Source: Theristus sp. LFF4_11
Lineage: Eukaryota > Nematoda > Chromadorea > Monhysterida > Xyalidae
Length of the DNA stretch: 64,000 nt
Assembly: GCA_030248135.1 (NCBI GenBank)
Contig: JASANC010004854.1
Location: 1-64,000, forward strand
Direction: 5' to 3'
The translations under genes and the position numbers were made by a program. Positions within the stretch are counted from its first letter, which is position 1. The number at the start of each line of letters is the position of its first letter. Shown in pieces: positions 34,732-47,427 of this stretch. The notes below the pieces were generated by a model, which saw only the letters and a list, made by a program, of their open reading frames with translations, was not told where the DNA came from and ran no database searches.

Positions 34732-34935
34732 TATTATCTTTCATTTTGGGTTTTGACTCAATGCGCTCATGGAGATGCAAGCAGTTTCATGCTTGGCGCG
34801 GCAATTCAAAAGTAGTGAAGCGACCCGTGTCCCTGCGATACGGTTGAGTCACTAGGGCCATTTTGAATTGCCGCGTCAAGCAGGAAGCTGATTTCCTTTC
34901 GACGTCTGCAAACGCATTGACTTGCAGAACTGAAA
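34732..34935. repeat. MITE family C copy downstream of GCNA
   Basis: TTATCTTTCATTTTGGGTTT with GACTCAATGCGC; distal CGCATTGACTTGCAGAACTG. Starts 140 bp after the GCNA stop codon. Confidence 0.65.
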
Positions 34936-36004
34936 AAAGGCATTTTGTTTCATTTTTTTGTTGAAAACCAACAAAATAGTGCTTGAGTGTAAAATAAAAA
35001 ACGTGTATTCAAAAAATTGTACAAGTTTTTGTTTCTGTCACGCGAGGATGCACGTGTATCACGGAAGTCACACAACAAAATGAATAAAGCTGTCGGCATA
35101 ATTCGAAAACAAATAATAGCACTCAAATTAAAAAACGAAAAAAAGAAAAAGTATAAAATATCGTTCCGTTGAAGAACGGCTGCAAAATTGCACAAATAGT
35201 CAAAATTGCTCAAATGACGAACAGAACAGAGTCAATGGATCAGAGTAACTGGACAGACGGCATCACAAAAACCCAGTTTTATTTCAGAATTTCAGAAACC
35301 ATTTTTTCGAGAAAAAACTTTATAAGTGTGAAATATAAGTGTGAAAATGGGCTAAAACCAATTATGTATGACGATTCTTTCATGCGTAGTTTTATAAAAC
35401 CATTAAAAGAGCAAGCTATTTTTGGTAAAAAAATTATCGTCCTGATTCAACATTTACTCGTGTGGCACGGGCCGTGCTTTTTGAAAATTGAAAAAAGTTT
35501 TTCGAAAATAAAACTGGTGCTTTTGCAGAAAGCGTTTCTGTTTTTTCATCTCTATTACAGTTGCTGTAGCGCTACCCAAAATTACAACAGCCAATAATAA
35601 ATCGAAACTTGAATGATTCAGAAAACTGAAAATGAACAAACACTACCGGGTATGCGGTATGCTCACCGAACGTGAAAGCAATGTGTGTATGTGCAAACAT
35701 GACCAACTCAAAATTTTCAAAAAAAACAAAATTTGGTGGATGTTCAAAATCATTCGCATCAAACGCATGTAAACAAACCGTGCAGTGGCGCAAAGAAATA
35801 ATGAGTGTAGACGAAGCACATACGAATCGGTTTGTGAAACCAAAAAATGGGTGTTCGGAATAATAGCACTTTTTGCTTATTACTATTCAAGTCAACATGT
35901 AAAAAACTTGCAAATCGACTGCAACGTCGAAAAAACCGATGCCGTGTCATTCCTCCTGAAAAAAACGCTCTGTTTTAAACAACGAAAAAGTTAAAAAAAA
36001 ACAT
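34936..36004. other. Intergenic between the convergent GCNA and HIP1R genes
   Basis: A/T-rich with short unsupported ORFs on both strands; I see no exon or known repeat. Confidence 0.45.
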
Positions 36005-36122
36005 CTAACTCTATAACATACCCTTGGTGATCACGTGACGCATGGATTCTAACATTCTATGCAATTCAAACTCCGCCTCCACAGCAATTCATGCTAATCC
36101 AGCTAATTGGATATGTTACAGA
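36005..36122. repeat. MITE family B, diverged copy
   Basis: CTAACTCTATAACAT...GGTGATCACGTGACGCATG with the inverted partner CAGCTAATTGGATATGTTAC. Ends next to the HIP1R stop codon. Confidence 0.5.
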
Positions 36123-36124
36123 GT

Positions 36125-39100
36125 TTAGACTGTGCAATTGCGACATGTGCAAAATGAAAAAAAAACAAAAAGAACCTGAGCGTCGTGCGCCGCACTCAGT
36201 TGGTAGTGTCGTTTGCGCAGTTCGCCGAGTTGTTGACGCTCCTTGACCAGCTTTGTCTCGAGCTCCATGACGCGCACCTGGACAGTTGTGATAAATGGAA
36301 GCTTGTGCTCGATCGATTGCGTCACGATTAAACGCAAATGAAAAATAATAAGTGAAATCAACGCGATCAGTCAGTCAGGCAAAAACGACAAGCAAACCTG
36401 CGCATCAAATTCGGCTTGTTTCGCTTGGTGCATGCTCAGGTGACTGAAGTCGAGCGACACTGCAAAAACAAGGAAAAAATGTAAAACGTTTCAACGCCAC
36501 TTAACGGCACCATCAGTCATCACCCAACTACGTTTATTGGGTTTGGGCGGTCAGCTTTCACCAATGAAAATGCCGCCCAGATCAAATGTCGAGTCGATCG
36601 AGGCTTGTGTTTGCAAGCAACGTGCTCGCTTGGGATTTCTATCCAAATTTACAGTCGCTCAACCATGCGCTGCACGACAACCAGCACAAATGCCACATGT
36701 ATCGTCGCAGTGTGCCGGTGCGTTTGTGTTCATGGCACAACACAAAAACAACACGACTAGACGATTACAGACCGGTCTCATCGAGCGTTTGCTGGCCAGA
36801 TTTCACGGATCCAATGACGGTCGCTGTCGAGGCGCTCACTGATTTGCTCGCTTTGCTCAACGACGCGAGGCCGCTCGATTCACTGGAAACAATGCAACAT
36901 CGACATTGACGCCAGAAACAACAACAACCAGACATAGAAACTTTTAGTTTCTTCGAAGAAAACCGCCATAGTCGAACGTTGCACATTTACGATTGTGCAA
37001 AACAAACCAACAATGACAGCATGTAGTGCGTTTCGAGTTTTAGTAAAACGGCAGCTGGCGGCAGCAACTAGCCAGACCGGTGAAGAAGGTCGCAAAAACA
37101 ATGCACGCTCACAATGACAGCGTGGCAGAAGCCAAAGTGTTGGAACCTTTCCTTTCCGCAGTGTGGCGGCCAAGCTACGCTGGCTACTAAGCCGTCCGTT
37201 CCTCAGAAACACACCAGTTACAATATAGTCGACCTCTAAATTACAAACAACGAGCTCATTGGTTTTCTGATGGATCACGTGATGCATGCTTTCTGTGCCG
37301 GCGAGACACCGCAATTCCTGCGCCACAGAAAGCATGCATCACTATCACCTGATCACCAACCAATCAACTGATGATTTAGAGTTCGACTGTATCTGCATTC
37401 AATTGAGTAGGAGGAAAAGAACCGGTACGCAGATAGCAACAAAAATACGAACTGGCTCACTCACCGATCGGCCTTGACTTTGCTAGCTACTACCAACTGC
37501 GCGGTGCTGGCCGCCATCTCGCGTGACGCCACCATCAGCTCTTCGAATTTGCCCTGCCCACTGATGATACGGTCTGCTGCCTCACTGCAAAACAATAAAC
37601 ACGACAACAGTGAGGGGGGCTCGAAATCAAAGTTGACTCGGATTCACTGAATTCCGCATTGCCGCAACACGCCAGAAACTGAATTCCTTCCTAGATTCTA
37701 CGTCTGCGGACTCATTGAGTCGCAAAAGAGCCGAAAGCACCAGAAGACGCCGCACGTTGTGTGCGAGCAACGGTCACTGCTAAGTGCTAACTGCCCCCCC
37801 TCAACGTACACGAGCACATTTGCGCCCATGCCAACTGCCTTCGCCGCCGACAACAGTCCCTCCGTCCATTGGTGGTTCTTCTTGTAGAAGTCCAACGTGG
37901 AGCCGGTGCCGCGGCCCTGCGCCACGATCTCCTGCTGCAGGTCACGTGCACGACGCACCAGCTCCTTGACGGCCTGCACAAAATCGGCATGCACACAGAG
38001 AACAGTGAAAGTCGCAGATTGATCGCTTGGTCGCAATAAAGCGGTCGATTGACGACAACATTTTTTCTAATTTTGTTGCATTAGCTAGCTGATTGCACAC
38101 GTGGTGCTGGTGTGCGGTGCGTGCATTGTGGCTTTCTTGATTCACAAGATTGCTGTTCCGGTGGCGAGGAACTCAATGACATCGCGCCCATGCATACCAG
38201 CGCAGCTTGCCCAACGCCCACTTCAAAAGCAGAAAAACTGCTTCCAACGTCGCAGCCCATGTGGTGGACAATAAAAAATTGCGACAATGCCTTTCCCCAA
38301 GGGCGTTGGGTAAGGATAAAAAGGGGGCAACAAACAACAACAACAACAAGCTTCAAAATGTCTGATGATAGCGCACGATTGGGGTTTTGAAACGAAACAA
38401 CAACGCCTGAACTCAAATTGCACTGTCACACCTTCATGAGTTCCGTGCACGCGTCAAGAATCGAGCTGTTCACTTCCAGTCGAATGCCGGTGTCTGTTTC
38501 GCGAGATTTGGTCAGAATCGTCTGCAAAGCAAGCGAAAAGTGGAATATGGTAAATCAAGTGAAAGAAAATTCCAGAACGTTCAACTTAAAGCTGAACTCA
38601 AGGTACCGCTGCTAATGATTGGCCCGCTTTTATCCGTATTGCTGTTTTGAGAACGTTCTTTTGTGCTAATGACTTGCCTGACTGTGTTGAATGAAACAAC
38701 AACGCGGTGCTGTGTTTTCAGTGGCTGGGGCAACGGACGCATCACAAAACAAACCAATCAGACAAGAATAAACATCTTAAACCCATCTTGGGCGCACGCA
38801 CCGACACAACCAACCTGCATTCGTTCGGCAGCGGCATTGATCGCCTTGTCCATCTGCTGCATCTCTCGCTCGATCATGTCGCCGAGCTGTTCCGCGTCGA
38901 CGTCGCCGTGCGCACGGCCCAGCAGCGCGTTCGTCTGTACGTCCAGACGTTGCAGTGCCTGTGTGCAGTCGTCGAACAGCGCCGACAACTGCGGCCAGCT
39001 GGCTGCAAACAACCAAGTGGCTTGTCTGAACACGGCGCAACTTTTAACCACTTTGGGCAAAAAATGCTTTTTTGGTTCTGTCATGTGTGTGCACCACTAC

Positions 39101-42100
39101 CACTGCACGCCAGTGTATTTCTCTGAAAGTATGCAACGTGAGCAAGTAGCTTGATATGAAACAGTCAATACGAAATGAAGCTTTTCTTGGAAATGGTCGA
39201 ATCGAAATCGCAAAACCTGAACACCACGGTAATTATTGCGACCAACCAACCAACCAACCTCTGACGGCGAACGAGGCGAACAATTTCGTGAACAAACTGG
39301 TCAGCTCGGCACACTGCGCGTTCATGTCTGTGAGGAAATGTTATTGTCGTAAAACACTTTTTAAATCGAAATTTTGCGTTTGGAAGGTACCGGAACGAAC
39401 CATTGACGTGCTCGTTTGGCGCCGCATGCGCAGTCGCTCGCGCGTGCAACGTCAACTGGCTGACTTTGGCGGCCAGCTCCGCCAGTTGACCGCACATCTG
39501 CCGGCGTTGACGGGTGTCGCCAGACTGCTTGAACGAGTCACTCAAACGATGCAAACACTCGCGTGTCGGCGCGATACGAGACGACAGGAACTCTGTGCAG
39601 TTCGCACAGTCGCATGAACCGAACATGTATTGCATACGCTCGCAAAACACCGAGTCCCTTCACTTGTGGCTTCATTGCCCGGGATGGTTGCTCTTGTGAG
39701 AGTCTGCGGTCTAGGTTCGCTGATGTTTTACCCAGACTATAAGATCTGTTCTGTGGTAAAAGACCATCGGCAGTTCTGCGCAGCGTCTGTCGCACTGACG
39801 TGCAGGGGCACTGCGGTGTGCTTGCGTCTAGCTGGTTGTTGGTCACAGGAAGTAACATAAAAGGTAACACGACAGAAGAGCAATTAAAAAACTAATTAAA
39901 CGCGACCACAACATGTGCATTCTCGAATACTGTTTCAGCACATGTTGTAGTCGGTAGGATAAAAAACAAAACGACTGAATTGCGACAGAGTTGCAAACTT
40001 GCAATATTTTACTAAAACAAAAAACGCTTCAATTGGCGGTTGCGAACGTACCGGGGCTGCATTCGACGGTTAAAAACGCCGGATTGTCCATTTGCTCGGC
40101 CACGTCCTGCATCACGTTGACGCCGGCGGTGCAGACGGCACCTGAAGTGAACGCGGATCTCGGCCCAGCCCAACCGACACACAGCATTCACTTTACTGTG
40201 CAAATTGTGGAATGACCGTGGAAAACATACAAAAAAGGCGTTTGCCACGAGCACGAGACCAAAAAAACTGGCCCACACGAAACCGAGACACGTTTCGTGG
40301 CAAAACTCCAAAAAACAAGTGTAAACGCGGGTATAACCAAACAGATCGTCAGACTGCGACGCCAATTCACTGCTGTGTTGCTGCTCTTGTTGTTCGCGCT
40401 GTCCGTTAACGTTCGTCAGTTCACTGCGTGCACGTTCCAATTCCTGAAAGAACGCTTCAACGAAAACAAGTCACTCAATCAATCACGTGTCGTGTGTGTT
40501 TTCGTGAAACTGAATAGGCAGAAGCAAATGTCGTCAAAAGCCGTAACGCTGAAGTTGACATCATTTGAATTGACTTGACGTGTATGCATTACAACACTCC
40601 AAAATCGCCAACTTTGCAACATGTGCTCAGTTCACCCGTGGTGTCGTGCGTGCCGGTACACACAAGAACGCACTCGCGTGACACATCTACACCGTGCCAA
40701 ATGTTCATGAGCGAACACCACCAGCACCCCCAAAGTGCACCAAGTCGTCCGCCACGCCCATCACCATTTACCAGTGTCAGCGTGTGCACTTCGTTTGCGG
40801 CTCGTTCACCAGCGGCCTGCTGCGCGTGCGTCTGTTTCTGGAGGTCGCCCAGCTTTCGCAGCGTCTCAATGTGCTCCGTGCGCAGTTTGTTGTACACATC
40901 CTTCATCTTGTTGAAACGTTCCTCGTTCACAGCCGCTTGCTCTGTGGTGGTTTGACAATTTTCGTCATTCTGATCACATTTTTTTGCGAAATTATTGCCA
41001 CAAATTGTCACGTTTTATAATGGTCCTCTAGACGATACATTCGCCATCACTCTCTCTCTGGCTTGATAGCAAGCATTAGAAGACACCATAAAAGCTCCGC
41101 CAATGTTGCCCGCATCAATTTTCCAACGCACATGCCCTATCAAAATGAATGCTGGTCAGAGTTGGAATCAATGGACGAGGAATCAATCGAATGCACGCTT
41201 CGTAAACACCGCTGATTCACACCACGAGTTGGCCAGTGAAAACAGGTGCTATCAACGTTTACAAACGGAAAGTGTATTGAGCATATAAATTCACTGCGCA
41301 AGAATTACAAACAATCAGTCAGATCGAACAAGTTTCGGTAATGCATCACAGTCTTTGTGGCCAAAACTTTTCGCATTAAATTCAGGACACCTTTCCATGA
41401 ACACCGTGTACTTCATTGTTGCAGATTTATTCGAACGTGTCAAAACCGAAGTGACATCATTTGCCGCCCATATAAAACGCCTGTTTGTCGCGCAATGGCA
41501 GACAACAGAACAGTTTCACAGTTCACTTTCGGTTCATACCACCAGCAACCAGCAAGTCCGAATATGTTTCATGGTGTTTGGGAAGAGATGATAGAAGCGC
41601 TATGTTTCAGAGCATTTCACAAGCGTAATTCCAATGCAGTGTGACACGTTTGGAAAAACACGCTGCACCACTAACTTTGAGTCACTTGCAACTGCGATGA
41701 GGCGACACTCTGTTGGTTGCGTTCATTTTGCAAACGGTCTGCCTGCTCTCGGTAGCGTTCGCATTCCTGCGCAGAAAAAAAGAAACGAAGTCGTCCATTG
41801 AGCAGGTTTACTCTGGTGGGCACGTTTTGGCAAAGCAAAGTCGCCCAGTTCAACATTTTTTTACTTCGAGTATTTGGTTTTGCACGTTTTAGCTTTCTCA
41901 ATCCGACTGATTGGTCCAAAGTATAAAAACCCAATCCAAACTGCGCGTTTGTCCTGTTAACGCACATTGGTCAAATGATCGGCGACATCCTTGCTGGCCG
42001 AAAGCTCGTGCTCGAGTTGCAGTATGCGATTCTCGTACTGCTCTATCCTTCGTTGACACTAATGTTTTAAAGAATTTGAGCAGTTTTTTGAAGAAAACGA

Positions 42101-45100
42101 AAACCAAAAAAATGCAGTGGCAGCAGTGACAAACAAACACACAGACATTCGCACATGTCATTCACTGGTGATATCGATCGACCACCATCACACAAATGCC
42201 AGTGCGTTTGTTTGTTATGGCGTGCACCAGCGAACAAGACGAGTTTTATAAAGTGCACAAGAGCATGCGAAACGGAAGCACAGTGAAACAAACAGCTGTC
42301 TGCTTTCATTTCCGATTTCGAACACCACCAACCTCATTTTGCAAGCGTTCGGCATCGGCCTTCGATTGGTCCAGGTCATGTCGCAGAGAGTTGACGATCA
42401 CATCTCTGAAAAGCACTCAAATCACACGAAAAAGTGCAGTTAGCAAAAAAAGATCGCAAAAAAACCCGCCATACCGTTCATCTTCCATTGACTGCCAACC
42501 GTTTGTGGTGGACTGCTGAAACCAAATCTGATGAAAATGAAATGAGAATAAACATGAAAACGAAGAACGTCCTTCCGCACAAATACAAACACATTCGTTT
42601 GCTTGTGCGGGTGAACAAGGTTGTGCCAGCCCCGTAGCAAAATCATAACGATAGTTTCATGTGCTGCAGTACGTCAGGCAAACTGGTCCAAACCGACCAT
42701 AGTCCAAAGACAAGAAGCGAATCAAAAAGCGCCCTACCACGAAAGCGCAAAAAATCTATTTTCTAGATATCGGAGGCGAAGGGGGCTTTCTCCAGCAAGC
42801 TACAGTATAACCAAGTAGCTGATTGGTTGTTGTGTGCAATCTGTGCATGGATTGATGTGGAGGCAAAGAATCCATGCATGCACGTGACCACCAACCAATC
42901 AGCTGAGAGTAAGGACAGTATGCCCGAATTGCTGTCTCGCAGCAGCACCAGCACCGCCAACAACGCACCACATTGGTGGCGTGTGCCGGCGGCATGTCCA
43001 CGTGCTCGTCGAGATCAACGAGCGTGCCAACGAACGACTCAGCGGTGCTGTTGTTGTTCTGTTGCTGCTGTGTCTCATCAGAGCCGGCGTCCGACGTCGC
43101 GTCCAGCGCAACGGCGTGCGACGGCACGTACAGCTCAAAGTCGGACGCTTCGCGAAAGTTCGGCGCTTGCTGAATGGAGAATACAGACGATCAGAGAGAA
43201 TGCACTTAGACAGAGTGGTCAAAAAGTGGTGGGTGCAACTTTGAATCGCTCTGCAACGGTGCAACGGTTGGACCGTTTGAGCTGAAATTTTAGTGGGGCG
43301 TGGGGGGCAACCGTAACTTTTTTTTATCACAAATAGCCGATTTAACATTCTGGCACTGATGAAACTTACGTCTGGCAACTCCGGAATGGTGACGAGATAT
43401 TTGAAATATTGCAGATTGCTCGACGTATAGTAGAACTTCTTCAGTCTGCAGAAAACAAGAAAAACAATTTGGTTGATTTCAAGAGCAAAAAATTCACAGA
43501 GTCTACACTCGAACTTTAAATTGGCTGATTGGTTGGTGATCACGTGCATGCACGCTAACTGCGCAAAAAAACTCCGATGCCACACAGCAATTTCTGCACA
43601 GAAAACAGGCATCACGGGATCACCAACGACTCCGCTGATTCCCAGAGTTCGACTGTAGCACACAGCATTCAATGTTTTATTTCACGATGAAGTAACGTCA
43701 TAAAATAAAAAAACCGACTGGATGAAGACTTTGTTGAAACGATCGCGGTGTCCCGTGAGAATGTCCGGTGGCAGCACTGAAACAAGTTTGTCAGTTCATC
43801 TTTACGATTTCAAAAAAAAACTGATTATTCCTGCCTTGAGATCGGGACGACTGCAATTTTTGAATGTGAGAAAGTGGCAGAAAAATGAATGGTGAGAACC
43901 AGCTCAGATGCAGTGTGTACCTGGGTTTATTTTTTCAAAAAGTCGGTTCTGCAATTTGCAGAAATTTGGCAAAAAATTTCTGAAAATGAAATTTGGTTTC
44001 TGCAAATTTCAAAAACATGACGAAAATGGTTTTTGTGCTTGCTTGATGTCATTTTTTTGTTCTGAGCATCATTTCTTAACGATGCTCAGAATTGCATTTG
44101 CCAATTGCATCGTTTTACCGCAGAATTTTTCAAAGATTCAGAAAAAAGGAACACCAAAACCAAACCAGATTACCAAACCAACCAAATCACCAATCATTCG
44201 TTTCAAATTCAACCTAACAACAACACAATCAATATCAACTGAAAACTCTCATTGCTCAAATTCCGCAATCGAAGCGATGGCTTCGATCGGTTCGACTTTC
44301 TCAAAGGTGCAGTTCACTTTGTTCGGTTTGATTATGATTTTGTATCGCCTCTTTGTTTTCATCCCCAGATACTGCATGCTTGCCCGAAGTTGTACTCGCA
44401 CCAGAGAATTCGTTCGCATTTGAATTCTGATTCTGTTTTATTTTTTGAGTTCGAAATACTCCGATTTTATTCACGAAGGCAAAACAAACCGCCAATCATT
44501 GCGCTACAGCAACCGCCGAAACAGCTGTTTATGACAAAAAAACTGAAATTTCTTCTGTTGATGTGAAAGCTCAGTCAAGCGCCAAGCACAAAATGAATGT
44601 TGCAGAACCAAAGTTTGCATGCAAATCTGTTTCTGCAATTTGCAGAAATCCGTTGAAAAATTTCTGCAAACGCTCCAAAATTTCTGCAAAAAACCGATGT
44701 TTTTCTGCAAAAAAAACTAGGTGTGTACGCAGACCAGAATTGGGGCATTCGATCAACCGACATCTCTAATCAAGGAGTCACTCACTAGTCACTAGTCAGC
44801 AGCACTTTCCATTACCATTTTACACGCGCTGTGCATCCAATCAGCCAGTGCTTTTGGATTCATGACTGTGAAAAAATGCTTTTCACTTTCGTTTACAAAT
44901 AAAAAATGCAACGTTTACAAATAAAAAAAAACCGACCGGCATGCAGCTTGAAGAGCATTTTTACGACGTAATCATAGAGACAGCTCGAATCGAGGATGCA
45001 CAGAATTAATGGCGCGAGCCTGCACTGCCCCGACGGCGTCAGCGAGTTCGCACGTGACATGTCCATCGAGTTGAACACTGGAAAACAGAGATAAACGGGA

Positions 45101-47256
45101 TTAGGATTAGCTGTAGCATTGAGAAACATGCAGCGAATTAATTGCCACCAATATCTGAATGAAAATCTAAAAAACATTTTCAAATCAGAATATCAATCGT
45201 TCACACCGCCTGTGCGCTGCTGCCGTTTCTTCTGGAACAACGACGCAGTTTGAAACTTGCCGATCCCTTTCTATCTGTCGAAATCGAATAGCACAGCACA
45301 GAACACAATACATTCAAAACTATAACACATGTAATGGTTAATATATACAACTAGCTGATTGGTTGGTTGCACACACGTGCAGATGATGCACGCATTCGGT
45401 GCAGACATTGCTGTGGAGGCAAATATCAGAAGCCATACCAACACCAAATGAAGCGAGAAGGATAACCAAAATATCGGAGACCGGATTTTTACATGTGCAG
45501 TGTCGCACACCGCGCACCAACCAAATCTCTGCAATTCGAGGATTTCATCGAGATAGTCGAGCATCTCAACGGCCAGCTCAAACCAGTTATTGACGTCCTG
45601 CTCGCCAAGTGACGCAATTTCGTCGTCACTCATCGCGAGATTGCCCGGGATTTGGCGGTTCTGAAACAGAAAAGCAAAACAAAACAGAGTCAAAACGTGA
45701 AAAATGGAGTCGTGAACGTATCAAGAAAGCGTTCAAGTTGCTGGCGTAGCGGTGTACTTTGGTGTCTGTTCAGTTTGCAAAAAACATCAGACAAATCACA
45801 AACTGAAATTTCTGCGAACACATTTCGTTCGTCACATTTCACAGAATCACCCACCGTCATCGACTGTTAATAAAAAAGAAACCACTCACATTCTGGTGGA
45901 ATGTAATTTTGCAGATGACCAATTTCGTGTATTGCTTGATCAGTGCACCATAGACGTCCGTTTTCAAATGAAACTGAAAAACCATGGGAGGAGAATTATT
46001 TTCATTACAGGAGAAAAACCGAGCCGGGCTATTGCACAAATTTTGAACTGCCGCGTCGTCGTGCATAAAACTTCAGTCGCGCATTGATCGCAGAGCCAAA
46101 ATAAAAGATATTAAAAAACGGCGGATTCTAAGCGCGACGAAAAAAATGGACAAACGAAATTACACCACTGTTCTCACACTCAGACGACTCACCCACATCT
46201 GGCCAAGATCAAGCAATTTCGTCTTATATTTTGCAGCGTCATTGATGACCTGTAAAGGAAATCGAAATTAAAATAACAAATAGTAAAATACGTTTCTGAG
46301 CTGCGTGCAGGCATGGTGACTGATTTTCAAGGGAAGACGAGACGACATCCCCAACATAGTCAGTTGAGTTTCGCGCGTTCGCAAGGACTGTGCGCAGCTG
46401 CGAAACGCAGCAAAGTTTCACACATAAAAAAATTCAATGGACTTTTCCAAAAAGAACACAAACACAATCACTAAAAACATTCAGCGATTGTTTTTCGAAA
46501 CAAATGATTGTGTTGCCAACTGTGAGTCACATTTTGATGGCCGTCTCTGAGCAGCTTGTGCAGCACGTGGAGGAACTTCCACGAGAGATACCGGTTGCCT
46601 TCCAAATTGATTCGATGCGCGGCCGCCCAGAAAGTGCCGGAGCCACGCTCTTGGTGACTGCCGAGGATAATGGCTGTGAAAAATGTGCACGCTTTTTGAT
46701 AGCCGAAGAACGTTTTGATTGACTGTAAGAAATCACACAACATACATTTTTTGTTTGCGCACATATTTTCATGAGACCTCTGCTTCATCGCTGAGCACGG
46801 TTTAAAAAACAGTCTTGACATGTGTTCTTTTGATTTACACATTGAACTTACTTCGCAAGTGTTTTTCTTTCACGGGCGTTTCCAATGCACTGATTGCTTT
46901 GCCAACGGCTGTGTTCTGGTAATTTGAAATTGGTTGATAAGCAAAAGCAAAACAAACTGACAAATTGAAAGATCCTTCTTCCATGTCACGTGCGCGACAG
47001 GGTTGTTCCGGTGGCAGCTTTGAAACAATTAAGGATAAAAACGTCAAAAAGGTAAACGTCGGCTGGTCTCTGGTCCAGGGTATTCACAACTGAAAAACCC
47101 ACCACCGCTACAGCAGCAATAGGACAACTTTTTCTTTGATTTTCGAGGCTCGAGCCCAAGTTTTACCTGTAGTTTGAAGAATTCTTCTCGATCGACGATT
47201 TCGCCTGGGATCATGGGCGACCGTCGCGTCGTAAACCGTCGCTGCAAACTTGTCAT
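36125..47256 (-). CDS. HIP1R: HIP1/HIP1R (Sla2 family) clathrin-actin adaptor, 27 exons, about 1004 aa
   Basis: Exons 47256-47167, 46915-46852, 46673-46531, 46249-46193, 45973-45890, 45660-45522, 45077-44937, 43776-43719, 43445-43370, 43169-42969, 42515-42475, 42405-42333, 42058-41966, 41766-41686, 40969-40772, 40443-40338, 40141-40052, 39831-39765, 39657-39401, 39327-39259, 39002-38815, 38521-38432, 37973-37810, 37584-37465, 36882-36773, 36459-36398, 36277-36125. Phases agree throughout. An ANTH domain (residues about 15-285: ALETPVKEKHLR, SWKFLHVLHKLLRDGHQN, GQCRLAPLILCILDSSCLYD, YTSSNLQYFKYLVTIPELPD) binds phosphoinositides. A coiled coil spans about 350-560. The THATCH/I-LWEQ actin-binding domain is near 715-985 (STLDFYKKNHQWTEGLLSAA, GQGKFEELMVASREMAAST, KERQQLGELRKRHYQL). 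The family links clathrin coats to F-actin in endocytosis. Weakest exon is 39831-39765. A final donor at 36175 might replace the read-through end VLFVFFSFCTCRNCTV. Confidence 0.9.
37225..37391. repeat. MITE family B copy
   Basis: Hairpin element in a HIP1R intron: GTCGACCTCTAAATT, GATCACGTGATGCATGC and ACCAACCAATCAACTG ending AGAGTTCGACTG. Confidence 0.7.
41423..41660. repeat. MITE family A, diverged copy
   Basis: TTTATTCGAACGTGTCAAAACC with GTGACATCATTTG, ending GTGACACGTTTGG. In a HIP1R intron. Confidence 0.5.
42801..42912. repeat. MITE family B copy
   Basis: Short hairpin copy: AGTAGCTGATTGGTTGTTG...CACCAACCAATCAGCTGA. In the HIP1R intron after the 43169-42969 exon. Confidence 0.65.
43500..43658. 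repeat. MITE family B copy
   Basis: CACTCGAACTTTAAATTGGC, TGATTGGTTGGTGATCACG and the inverted GGGATCACCAACGACTCCG ending AGAGTTCGACTG. In a HIP1R intron. Confidence 0.65.
43912..44735. repeat. Possible decayed transposon in a HIP1R intron
   Basis: Ends are related in inverted orientation (GTGTACCTGGGTTTATTTT against AAACTAGGTGTGTACG), with repeated TTTCTGCAAA / TTGCAGAAAT motifs near both. About 820 bp; the interior has no recognisable coding sequence. Confidence 0.4.
45340..45480. repeat. MITE family B, partial copy
   Basis: One arm (CTAGCTGATTGGTTGGTTGC, CACACGTGCAGATGATGC) plus the loop TGCAGACATTGCTGTGGAGG; the second arm is replaced by unrelated sequence. In a HIP1R intron. Confidence 0.55.
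45975..46115. repeat. MITE family C, partial copy
   Basis: The right end GCGCATTGATCGCAGAGCC with AAAATAAAAGATATT is clear; the left part is decayed. It lies directly beside the HIP1R exon 45973-45890 and may supply part of the upstream intron. Confidence 0.45.
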
Positions 47257-47427
47257 GTTAGAAGATTCAAATATTTTCTTCGCTTCGCCAATTGCCGTGA
47301 GACGTTCGTCCTCGGCAGCAGTAGCAGGACCTTCCTTGCAATGGGTCGTTTCGTTGTAGATTCCTCAATCCTTCTAATCCTAAAACCTGGGACTCGAAAG
47401 CCTAAAACCTAAAACCCGGACCTTGCC

